The position numbers were made by a program, and so were the translations under genes. Source: RI-106 sp964496875 (GTDB taxonomy: Bacteria; Cyanobacteriota; Vampirovibrionia; Obscuribacterales; Obscuribacteraceae). From it: a stretch of 64,000 nt of DNA. Positions within the stretch are counted from its first letter, which is position 1. Each line of letters begins with the position of its first letter. The stretch covers positions 1 through 64,000 of the forward strand of contig CAZCBH010000004.1 in NCBI GenBank assembly GCA_964496875.1, given 5' to 3'. This document shows positions 34,377 to 41,924 of this stretch, in pieces. The notes under the pieces are model-generated. The model ran no database searches and had not been told where the DNA came from. It saw only the letters and a list, made by a program, of their open reading frames with translations.

Positions 34377-35948
34377 TTGACTGAAACGACGACCGAATCT
34401 ACCTCCCATACGGATCGGCTCAACCCGATCAAAGAGACCTTCAAGGATGTGACCATACCCCGGTTGCTCAAGTCTTCCTGGAGGGTTTTCGTCAGGGTAC
34501 GAAATCTGCAGGGAACAAAGGCTGCTCTCAGGGTTTTTCCGATAATCTGGATAATCGTTCGTCTCGTCAAAGGGCTCTCTAAATTCCACGCTGCCGAATA
34601 CGAGCGCAATCGTGTTTCCGACCAGCCTGATGATGCCGAGGAGGCAGCCCTCACCAACGAGGAGTACGACGAGTATCGAGAACTTGGCCGCTGGTTGACC
34701 CGGCAGCTCCATGATCTGGGTCCCACTTTTATCAAAATCGGTCAGACCCTCTCTACCCGGGCAGATTTAATGCCCCTGCCCGCAATGCTGGAGCTGGCTA
34801 AACTCCAGGAGAACGTCGATAAGTTCGAACTCTCGGTTGCCAGGGAGATAATATTCCGAGAGTTGGGCGCTTATCCCGAAGACCTTTATGAGAGTTTCGA
34901 GACGGTGCCTCTAGCTGCCGCCAGTCTTGCCCAGGCGTATAAAGCCACCCTCCGGGACGGACGGGCTGTGGTCGTCAAAGTGCAGAGACCCGGTCTTGCG
35001 GGTATCATCGCCCAGGACATCCAGGTTCTGGGCGCTGTGGCCGATGAGGTGATGGAGTATCCCAACCTGTGCAGGCATACTGATTGGCCCGATGTGGTTG
35101 ATGAGTTCGCCAGGACTATTTTTGAAGAGATAGACTATATTCGCGAAGGAAGGAACGCTGATACTTTCAGGCGTAATTTTCGTAATTTCGAGCAGATTTA
35201 TATTCCCCGAATTATCTGGAGGATGACCGGCCGTCGGGTTTTGACCGTCGAGTTCGTACCGGGCGTCCGGATAGACGATGTGGACTCCATCGATCAGATG
35301 GGTCTATCGAGAGAAGAAGTAACCAAACTCGGTGCCAAATTCTATCTTCGTCAACTGCTCGAGGATGGCTTCTTCCATGCCGATCCTCATCCGGGCAATC
35401 TGCGCGTGATGGAAGACGGACGCATCGGAGTCTTCGATTTCGGAATGGTCGGCAAGATCTCTCCTGAGTTGAAGATGCACATGGTCAACGCTCTCATTCA
35501 TGTCACCCAGAGAGACTACAGAGCCCTTGTGGATGATTTTGTGGGCATGGGCTTTCTCACAGAAGAGGTTGACCGGGACGCTCTTTGTGCAGACCTGACA
35601 CCGATAATCGATACCCGTTTTTCGGAAGGTATGAGTAAAGTCCGTTTTCGCAAGATGCTCTTCGACTTCTCCGACGTCTGCTACCAGTATCCTTTCCGCC
35701 TGCCTTCCGAATTCACCTATGTGATGCGTGCCCTGCTCACATTAGAAGGGGTGGCCCTGACCATTAATCCCCGGTTCAACTTCATCGACGCGGCCATGCC
35801 CTTTGCTCACCGGTTGCTCTTACAGAACAATAAGATCATTCGAGAGGCGCTGTTTAAGGAAGTCTTCACCGATGGCAAGTTCAATAAACAGGCTGCTGTC
35901 AAGCTAATTCGGAACGCTGCCAGTCTTACCGGAACCTTGCTCGGCTGA
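34377..35948 (+). CDS. ABC1/AarF/UbiB-family atypical kinase
   Basis: The 523-residue protein has the UbiB protein-kinase-like fold: the KxGQ helix (GPTFIKIGQTLSTRADLMP, about 119-137), the Ala-rich loop PLAAASLAQAYKA, the ATP Lys in AVVVKVQRPGL, catalytic HADPHPGNLRV (about 340-350) and the metal Asp in GVFDFGMVG. Family members support quinone biosynthesis and are numerous in cyanobacteria and plastids; the client here is unknown. The start is a TTG with no clear Shine-Dalgarno, backed by promoter position. Confidence 0.9.
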   Translation: MTETTTESTSHTDRLNPIKETFKDVTIPRLLKSSWRVFVRVRNLQGTKAALRVFPIIWIIVRLVKGLSKFHAAEYERNRVSDQPDDAEEAALTNEEYDEYRELGRWLTRQLHDLGPTFIKIGQTLSTRADLMPLPAMLELAKLQENVDKFELSVAREIIFRELGAYPEDLYESFETVPLAAASLAQAYKATLRDGRAVVVKVQRPGLAGIIAQDIQVLGAVADEVMEYPNLCRHTDWPDVVDEFARTIFEEIDYIREGRNADTFRRNFRNFEQIYIPRIIWRMTGRRVLTVEFVPGVRIDDVDSIDQMGLSREEVTKLGAKFYLRQLLEDGFFHADPHPGNLRVMEDGRIGVFDFGMVGKISPELKMHMVNALIHVTQRDYRALVDDFVGMGFLTEEVDRDALCADLTPIIDTRFSEGMSKVRFRKMLFDFSDVCYQYPFRLPSEFTYVMRALLTLEGVALTINPRFNFIDAAMPFAHRLLLQNNKIIREALFKEVFTDGKFNKQAAVKLIRNAASLTGTLLG

Positions 35949-36138
35949 GCAGTCGTTTTCGACCGAGAGCACCATGATTACATGGATTTCATGTGTTGCA
36001 GAATGTATCGGGGTTTTGGAAAAGAACCTATAAGTCTTTGTCTGTCTGGGTTTTAACCTGTTTGCAACCTCTTCTGCTTGACAATCATTAGCCGAATATT
36101 GCTTGCTAAGGCAATAATGCTGAGGTACGCTTTTCTAG

Positions 36139-36196
36139 CCGGTGAGAGTGCGCAAAGCTGCACCGGTCGAGGGACCCGACGGTCCCACCGATTTTT
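36139..36196 (+). promoter_or_regulatory. Structured leader with possible terminator/antiterminator switch
   Basis: CCGGTG (36139-36144) pairs with CACCGG (36161-36166), enclosing CGCAAAGC. Immediately after, CGGT (36164-36167) and GGGACC (36171-36176) pair with GGTCCC (36181-36186) and ACCG (36187-36190), followed by TTTTT (36192-36196). The first stem shares bases with the outer part of the second, so they compete. It ends 30 bases before the ATG at 36227, where an attenuator or riboswitch would sit. CGCAAAGC followed by GGTC recalls the 3' half of c-di-GMP (GEMM-I) riboswitches, but the GCAAACC half is absent. Confidence 0.45.
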
Positions 36197-36226
36197 CCTG
36201 TTGTTGATAACGGTTCTAAAAGATAG

Positions 36227-36949
36227 ATGAGTACAGCCCTTACCACACCGGCGGCCATCACGGCGACCTGCTCCAACTGCGATAGTTCGATCGAGTCCAT
36301 GGCCAAGTTCTGTGGAGATTGCGGTGAGATAACCGAGTTCGGCTCGGGAGTATTCCAGGCTATATACGAGACCAGAGCGGTGCCCGAGTTTACTGCGCAG
36401 TTGCCCGAACCGGCCATCAACGCCCCATCAGAAAATGAAGCCAGCCAGGTGTCCTACCATGAGCTGGCTTTGTTAGAGTCTTACAGGCTTGCCAATCGTT
36501 CCGGTCAGGAGATGGAATGGGCGCCTACTCCGACTCCTACCAACAACCAGGGTAGGGTCATAGAGCACAATACCGAACGGGTAGCAGCACCGCGGTTCGC
36601 CCGGGAGGGAAAAGCCCAGGCAAAGCGGAGCCATTTGCCGGAGTCGGTTGTTCGGGAGATGCAGTCTCTTAACGCCCTGCTTCTCAGAGAGAGAATTTTT
36701 CTCGGTATTCATTGGACGATTTTTGTCACTGCCAATTTAATCGGATTCTATCTGGCCTCCAAATGTTATGCCGGCTTCGTCGGAGACGAAGTGACCAGAT
36801 TCATCATGGCCCTTACTCCCCTTACTTTTATCAACGCCGTTGCCCTGGCCTGTCTGGCTCCCATCCGTGGTACCAGAAGAGAGATCGCTCGGGTAAAAGA
36901 GCGCATGCAGTATTTGAAAGTCCAGCTCGACTACGGCAACCTTATATAG
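36227..36949 (+). CDS. Zinc-ribbon membrane protein
   Basis: A 240-residue protein. Residues 15-33 form a zinc ribbon (Cys-x2-Cys, then FCGDCG). A Pro/Glu/Asn-rich linker of about 110 residues follows, then two membrane helices at about 163-180 (IHWTIFVTANLIGFYLAS) and 191-213 (FIMALTPLTFINAVALACLA), and a basic amphipathic C-terminus. The ribbon and tail would face the cytoplasm. No family recognised. It follows a structured leader, which suggests control by premature termination. Its last 8 bases overlap the end of the convergent reverse-transcriptase gene. Confidence 0.65.
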   Translation: MSTALTTPAAITATCSNCDSSIESMAKFCGDCGEITEFGSGVFQAIYETRAVPEFTAQLPEPAINAPSENEASQVSYHELALLESYRLANRSGQEMEWAPTPTPTNNQGRVIEHNTERVAAPRFAREGKAQAKRSHLPESVVREMQSLNALLLRERIFLGIHWTIFVTANLIGFYLASKCYAGFVGDEVTRFIMALTPLTFINAVALACLAPIRGTRREIARVKERMQYLKVQLDYGNLI

Positions 36950-37859
36950 ACGGTATAGTTTGCTTAGCCTGACTGATCAATTTGTTTAGAACAGTTCTGT
37001 ATTTTTCCACCTCTTTGCTCTGGGGATCGAGCATGGAGAGAATGGAGAGATGATTTTCCAGCTCTCTGACCCGGTCGCGGTAGCGCTCCGGTTCGACTTC
37101 GGCCTGGTGAAAAATAGCTCTTATCTTTCTGCGTTTTGCTCTGGGCAAGCTGGGTTTCTCATTGACCACCAGCCCCGAGACCATCTGTTTTGAATTATGT
37201 TTGTGGAATCTGGTTTTCTTGATATTCATCCGAAAGCCTTCCACTTCTACAATATCGGATATGGTGCGCATATCCGCTAGAGAAAAATTGCCATTTCCGG
37301 AAATGGTGATATCGTCACAGTATCTCGTGTAAGACCATTCGTTGGCAGTGCAGAAATCAGCCAGGTCGGCATCCATGGAGTAGGCGATTAAATTGGCCAG
37401 ATAGGGCGAGGATGGTGCGCCCTGGGGAAGACAACCTATATAGGTGGAGAGTTCGGTGAGCACGCAGGCGACCGGAAAAGAGAAGCCCAGCCTGAGATAG
37501 AGTCCGAGTACTCGCTCTGATGAAATAGATCCGAAGAAGTCTTCGAGGTCTGTATTGAATACGAATCTTTTCTTGCAGTGGGGTTGGGCATTGCTGAGTA
37601 TGGACATACCCGGACGAAATCCGGTGCATTCATCGGGTAATGGAATGTCGGCCAGAAATTTTTTGACTATCGCTTTTTGAACTTTTTTGAGCGGCTCTCT
37701 GGGTGCGGCCACGGTTCGCATATCGCCGGTGCTTTTTTTCTTGCGAAAGCGAGTGTAGAACTCTTCTGCTCTATAAATAAATCGGAGCAGCTCGAACTCA
37801 GAAGAATCGAGGGCGTTCGCCAGCTGGGCAACGGTTTGAATGTCGTACATATAAGGCAC
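36942..37859 (-). CDS. Retron-type reverse transcriptase
   Basis: Retron RTs copy part of a linked structured RNA into multicopy single-stranded DNA, and most known retrons are anti-phage systems. Using the GTG at 37859 (GGGAG 8 bases upstream), the 305-residue protein has the retron-specific NAxxH motif (NAQPH, 90-94), first catalytic Asp in NTDLEDFF (102-109), LPQGAPSSPYLANL (144-157), the active site YCDD (180-183, Cys for the usual Ala), and a VSG version (227-229) of the VTG motif that contacts the RNA. No endonuclease, maturase or integrase domain, so not a group II intron. TTG 37865 and ATG 37850 are other starts. No effector gene is adjacent. Confidence 0.9.
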   Translation of the reverse strand: MPYMYDIQTVAQLANALDSSEFELLRFIYRAEEFYTRFRKKKSTGDMRTVAAPREPLKKVQKAIVKKFLADIPLPDECTGFRPGMSILSNAQPHCKKRFVFNTDLEDFFGSISSERVLGLYLRLGFSFPVACVLTELSTYIGCLPQGAPSSPYLANLIAYSMDADLADFCTANEWSYTRYCDDITISGNGNFSLADMRTISDIVEVEGFRMNIKKTRFHKHNSKQMVSGLVVNEKPSLPRAKRRKIRAIFHQAEVEPERYRDRVRELENHLSILSMLDPQSKEVEKYRTVLNKLISQAKQTIPSI

Positions 37860-37906
37860 CGGCAAAACTCCCGCTTCTCGACTATGAATTATTTGCTCAA
37901 AAGTAG

Positions 37907-37933
37907 AAAACGGGGAAAGACTCCTTTACCCCG
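37907..37933 (-). terminator. Terminator-like hairpin between the retron RNA and the RT gene
   Basis: On minus, CGGGG-T-AAAG (37933-37924) pairs with CTTTCCCCG (37919-37911): nine pairs, one bulged T and a GAGT loop, followed by TTTT (37910-37907). It could make most transcripts stop after the RNA and let a fraction read into the RT gene. The same bases may instead serve as the retron a2 arm. Confidence 0.55.
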
Positions 37934-38104
37934 CTAGGAAGAATGCGCTCAAGACGCTCGTTTCCTGCATTAGAAGACTCGTGCATAACACTATCCGAAC
38001 CGAGTCCCAGCAATTGAATGGTTAGCTGGAAGTTACCTACAACATCTGGTTGACGAAACATCAACCTTCCCGCCGAAGCGGTCCAGAGTAAATAGAGTCT
38101 TCCC
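37913..38104 (-). ncRNA. Candidate retron msr-msd RNA
   Basis: The non-coding stretch just upstream of the RT gene has retron-like features in the gene direction. The 5' arm GGGAAGACTC (38104-38095) can pair with GAGTCTTC at 37980-37973 (8 bp, 130-nt RNA) or with GAGTCTTTCCC at 37923-37913 (10 bp with one bulge, 192-nt RNA), as a1/a2 arms do. Inside are a CCGC-UUCG-GCGG hairpin (38081-38070) and a GGTTGATG-TTT-CGTCAACC hairpin with a UUU loop (38066-38048), a common msr form. No guanosine directly follows the a1 arm, so the branch point is unclear. Ends are uncertain. Confidence 0.55.
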
Positions 38105-38161
38105 TCGTTTCTACGTTTCGTTGATTTTCAGTTGTTTGTACCACCCTCAATCAACACATTG

Positions 38162-38190
38162 ATCTAACTCTAAGTTGTAACGAATGTCAA
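38162..38190 (-). promoter_or_regulatory. Promoter of the retron RNA
   Basis: On minus, a perfect TTGACA (38190-38185), a 17-bp spacer and TTAGAT (38167-38162). The predicted start near 38155 lies about 50 bases before the a1 arm. Another stem, GTTGATT/AATCAAC (38155-38149 with 38126-38120), fills that interval. Confidence 0.55.
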
Positions 38191-38319
38191 CGAACTTTCG
38201 GTTTCTTTAGCGGATTCACACGGGGAATATATGGTTATGGATCGCTGGAGATATCTGTCGCTGAGGCACTGAATATGATGCCCGACTCAACTTAGCTTCC
38301 TCTAGTTTTCTTACGCTTC

Positions 38320-39777
38320 CTATTGATCCGGACTCCAGCGAAGATTCGGTTTTCTGGCTGCCAGAGCCTCATCCAGCTTCTTCACCGGTGTGTTGTGCGG
38401 TGCATCCTTGACCGTATCCGGTGTCTCGATACTCTCTTTGTCGATCTCTTTCATTATCGAAATAAATTGATTGAGGGTCTCTCTCGATTCGGTTTCTGTA
38501 GGTTCGATCATCATCGCTTCCGGTACCACCAGCGGGAAGTACACCGTGGGCGCGTGTACTCCGAAGTCGAGCATACGCTTGGCGATGTGGGCGGTGGAAA
38601 CACCCCTTGCTTTCTGGGTGGAGCCGGACATGACGAATTCGTGCATGCAGGGTTGGCTGTAGGGAACCTTATAGTTTTCTTTGAGACTTTGCTTCAAATA
38701 GTTGGCGTTCAAAATTGCGTCTCTGGACACTTGAGAAAGCCCGTTAGCTCCGTTTGCCAGGATATAACTGTAGGCACGGACCAAGATGCCGAAATTGCCG
38801 TAAAAGCCTTTTACCTTGCCGATAGACTCGGGACGATTCCAATCGAACTGGAAACGCTCTCCGGTTTTTTTGATGGTCGGTTTCGGGAAATATGGCTCCA
38901 ACTCTTTGATGGCTGCAACGGCACATCCGCCTGGACCACCGCCACCATGGGGTGTGGAGAAGGTTTTATGGAGATTGAGGTGACAGACGTCGAAGCCCAT
39001 GTCTCCCGGACGAACCAGACCCATGACCGCGTTCAGATTGGCGCCGTCATAATAAAGCAGACCGCCGGCTTTATGTACCAGCTCCTGCACAGTCCAGATC
39101 TCTTCCTCGAAGAGTCCCAGAGTGTTGGGGTTGGTCAGCATTATCGCCGCTACATCCGGACCCAGAGCTGCTTTCAGGGCATCGATATCGACCAGGCCTT
39201 TATCGTTAGATTTAATTTCGACCACCTCGAAACCGGCCATGGCCGCTGTGGCCGGGTTGGTGCCGTGGGCGGTGTCAGGTACTATCACCTTGGTTCGCTT
39301 GTGATCACCGCGGGCTTCAAAATAGGCCCGAATCAGAAGAAGCCCTGTTAATTCTCCGTGGGCGCCTGCTGCCGGCTGGAAAGTGACATGGGGCAGTCCG
39401 ACAATCTCGGATATCGCTTCTTCTAGATTCCAGATAAGCTCCAGAGCCCCTTGAATTTGGTCTTCCGGTTGATGAGGATGCAGATCGCGGAATCCGGAAA
39501 GGCCTGCCATGGCGTCGTTCACCTTGGGGTTGTACTTCATCGTGCAGGAACCGAGAGGATAGAAGCCGGTGTCGATGCTGTGATTGAGTTGACTGAGACG
39601 AACATAGTGTCTGACACAATCTAACTCACTCACCTCGGGCAGTTGAGCCGCCTCTTTACGAAGTAAATCGGGCGGGACCAGATCCTCCAGCTTCTTCTCC
39701 GGTACGCCGGGCTCAGGTAGAACTGCAGCGGTTCTTCCTTGGCTGGATTTTTCATAGATCAACTTTTCCATTTTCAT
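38320..39777 (-). CDS. gcvPB: Glycine dehydrogenase (decarboxylating) subunit 2
   Basis: Together with subunit 1 this PLP enzyme is the P-protein of the glycine cleavage system, releasing CO2 from glycine. The 485-residue protein has YPLGSCTMKYNPK near the N-terminus, AHGELTGLLLIRAY, VPDTAHGTNPATAAMAGFEV, YYDGANLNAVMG, and the PLP lysine in CHLNLHKTFSTPHGGGGPG. Length is normal for subunit 2. GGGG lies 4 bases before the ATG at 39777. Subunit 1 (gcvPA), gcvT and gcvH are not in the window, which is unusual because gcvPA is normally adjacent. Confidence 0.95.
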   Translation of the reverse strand: MKMEKLIYEKSSQGRTAAVLPEPGVPEKKLEDLVPPDLLRKEAAQLPEVSELDCVRHYVRLSQLNHSIDTGFYPLGSCTMKYNPKVNDAMAGLSGFRDLHPHQPEDQIQGALELIWNLEEAISEIVGLPHVTFQPAAGAHGELTGLLLIRAYFEARGDHKRTKVIVPDTAHGTNPATAAMAGFEVVEIKSNDKGLVDIDALKAALGPDVAAIMLTNPNTLGLFEEEIWTVQELVHKAGGLLYYDGANLNAVMGLVRPGDMGFDVCHLNLHKTFSTPHGGGGPGGCAVAAIKELEPYFPKPTIKKTGERFQFDWNRPESIGKVKGFYGNFGILVRAYSYILANGANGLSQVSRDAILNANYLKQSLKENYKVPYSQPCMHEFVMSGSTQKARGVSTAHIAKRMLDFGVHAPTVYFPLVVPEAMMIEPTETESRETLNQFISIMKEIDKESIETPDTVKDAPHNTPVKKLDEALAARKPNLRWSPDQ

Positions 39778-39798
39778 CAATCCCCATCAACTGCGCTT

Positions 39799-40455
39799 TT
39801 AGTGCTCGAAAATACCTGCGAATCCTTTTAAATCAAGCTCGCAGATAGTAGGCAAGGTTTTGAAAAGCTTCTCGGCAAGCTCGAGTCGGTCTTCTCTTTC
39901 TAGAATCTCGGTAAGTTTTTTCTTGAGCGGAGGCAAGACCAGCACATCATTGGCCGCGTATTCTAACTGAGCTTCGGTAAGATCTGAGCGTGCCCAATCG
40001 CTGGTTTGATTGCTCTTGTCAAGCTCTTTGCCGAGCAGTTCCGAGACCAGGTACTTGAGGCTGTGTTTATCCGTATAGGTACGAACTAATTTGGATGCGA
40101 TCTTGGTGCACCATATAGGATTGATGTCGATGTCGAGATAATGCTTCATCACCGCCACGTCGAAACGGGCGAAATGAAACAGTTTGGTGACCGATTCTGC
40201 TTCGAATAGCTTTTTCAGATTAGTCTCTTGCCTGGTCGGCAGGCTGGCGGGATCCTGAAATTTTACAAAGGTGACCAGACCTTCATCATCGCTTATTTGG
40301 ACCAGGCACAGTCTATCCCTGGGAATAACCAGACCTCTGGTCTCGGTATCCACCGCGATGCAATCCTTGGTCAGATAGTGGTCGAGTACGCTCTCGGGAA
40401 TATCGAAATCGAATACTTGCAGCTTCTTTTGTTTCACTAGTGCCTCTGTGGTCAC
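39799..40455 (-). CDS. RNase D-like 3'-5' exonuclease
   Basis: A 218-residue DEDDy exonuclease: Asp36 and Glu38 in AVDTETRGL, Asp in HFARFDVAVM (Exo II), and Tyr plus Asp in YAANDVLVL (Exo III). It has only the catalytic domain, without the HRDC domains of E. coli RNase D, matching the short forms of cyanobacteria and alphaproteobacteria. Probable role is 3' trimming of structured RNA. It lies 21 bases upstream of gcvPB on the same strand, so co-transcription is likely despite unrelated roles. Confidence 0.88.
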   Translation of the reverse strand: MTTEALVKQKKLQVFDFDIPESVLDHYLTKDCIAVDTETRGLVIPRDRLCLVQISDDEGLVTFVKFQDPASLPTRQETNLKKLFEAESVTKLFHFARFDVAVMKHYLDIDINPIWCTKIASKLVRTYTDKHSLKYLVSELLGKELDKSNQTSDWARSDLTEAQLEYAANDVLVLPPLKKKLTEILEREDRLELAEKLFKTLPTICELDLKGFAGIFEH

Positions 40456-40589
40456 GACCCTGCCCCTTTATAAAATGTTGAGACCGGCTCCTATTATAGG
40501 ATGCCGGAACGGGCAATATCTCTCTTGAGTGCCGCTTGTGAAGCACTATATAAGTTAGGTTCAGTTTAGTTTGGATTGGAAGCCGGTTT

Positions 40590-41903
40590 TCAGTAGGCCT
40601 GGTCTAATACTTCGGCAATGTGTCTGACCTCGATATCGAGACCGCGGGCAGCAATACCTGCTTCCAGCTGCAGCTGGCAGCCCGGATTGCTGGTCACCAC
40701 CGTTTTTGCTCCGGTATTTTCGAGATGATCGAGTTTTTCGTCGAGGATGTCGAGAGAGAGTTCTGTGTTGAACAGGTTATAGATACCGGCGGAGCCGCAG
40801 CAATGTTCCTGTTGAGCAAGCGGAACCATTTTCCGGGGTTCGTTTTTTTCGTCGAGTTCCTGTAAAAGAGTGAGTGGCTCTTCATGCACTTTCTGGGCAT
40901 GGGCAAGATGGCAAGCCGCATGATAAGTGGTCTTTCTTTCAAAAGGCTGCGGAACCGCCTGGAACTGATACTGGACCAGAAACTCAGAAAGGTCCCGGAC
41001 TCTTGCCGAAAACTCCGCCGCTCTGTGCGCCAGTTCGGGATCGTCTTCAAAAAGGGTTTTGTAGTGTTTGAGCATGGCGCCACAGCCGGCAGCGTTGACT
41101 ATTATAGGGTCCTTGCCGAAACCGAATCTCTCCAGATTTCTCCTGGCCAGATCCCGAGCGATGTCTTCTTCGCCCTGGTGAAAAGCCAGGGCGCCGCAAC
41201 AGGTTTGATCCGGCACTTCCACCGAATGCCCCTGTTTGAGCAGAATACGCATGGTGCTGTGGTTGACATGGTTATAGAAAATGTCCATCACACAGCCCTT
41301 GAATAGAAGGGTATGTACTCCCTTATCCGACGGGTTTTTGGGATCGAGGCGAGTGGGCAGGGGAATATGCTCTTTCAAGATTGGCAAGAATTTCTCCCAT
41401 CCGGCAAGTCTTTTTAAGAAACGGCGGGGGGGAGATAGTGTCGTATCCGGTGCAAAATGATCGGTCAGGCGTCCTAAAACGCGGCTGCCCAGAGCAAGTT
41501 GCCAGATGCGCAGAAACACACCAAGAACTCTAAGAAGTCCATAACGCGGCAGGACCTGGCGGAAGGCGATTCTACCAAGCAGTCTTGAAAAGGCGGATCT
41601 TTTGTAAGCGAGCTGCGGCCTGACCGCGTCTAATATAGCTTCGTAGTTTACTCCTGATGGACAGGCGGTTTGACAACCGAGGCAGCCCAGGCAAGAGTCC
41701 AGATGTTCGGCCAGTCTATCCGAGAAAGGAAGTTTTTCTGAGACATATTGATCTACCAGATAGATTCGCCCCCGGGGAGATTCGGTCTCCCGACCCGTGG
41801 CCAGATAGGTCGGGCAAGCCGGCAGGCAAAGACCGCAATGGATGCAGGCTTCGAGGGTGGCTTTGCTCAAATTGATTACTCTAGATCCTTTGATATCGTC
41901 CAT
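40590..41903 (-). CDS. glcF: Glycolate oxidase iron-sulfur subunit
   Basis: GlcF carries electrons from the flavin subunits of glycolate dehydrogenase (GlcDEF) towards quinone. The 437-residue protein has two 4Fe-4S motifs, CIHCGLCLPACP (20-31) and CLGCLGCQTACP (71-82). Two CCG domains follow, with CCGALAFHQGE and CCGSAGIYNL, in the order of the family. Length is typical. It follows glcE by 21 bases on the same strand. The separate GlcD subunit is not in the window. Confidence 0.92.
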   Translation of the reverse strand: MDDIKGSRVINLSKATLEACIHCGLCLPACPTYLATGRETESPRGRIYLVDQYVSEKLPFSDRLAEHLDSCLGCLGCQTACPSGVNYEAILDAVRPQLAYKRSAFSRLLGRIAFRQVLPRYGLLRVLGVFLRIWQLALGSRVLGRLTDHFAPDTTLSPPRRFLKRLAGWEKFLPILKEHIPLPTRLDPKNPSDKGVHTLLFKGCVMDIFYNHVNHSTMRILLKQGHSVEVPDQTCCGALAFHQGEEDIARDLARRNLERFGFGKDPIIVNAAGCGAMLKHYKTLFEDDPELAHRAAEFSARVRDLSEFLVQYQFQAVPQPFERKTTYHAACHLAHAQKVHEEPLTLLQELDEKNEPRKMVPLAQQEHCCGSAGIYNLFNTELSLDILDEKLDHLENTGAKTVVTSNPGCQLQLEAGIAARGLDIEVRHIAEVLDQAY

Positions 41904-41924
41904 GATGGCGCCTTAAATAAGAAC

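Noticed and set aside
36139..36196. Naming the leader a c-di-GMP (GEMM-I) riboswitch
   Set aside because: Only the CGCAAAGC half is present; the GCAAACC half and the tetraloop receptor are not seen. It is kept as an unclassified structured leader.
36942..37859. Group II intron or diversity-generating RT
   Set aside because: No maturase or endonuclease domain, no intron boundaries or template/variable repeats seen, and the retron NAxxH and VTG-like motifs are present.
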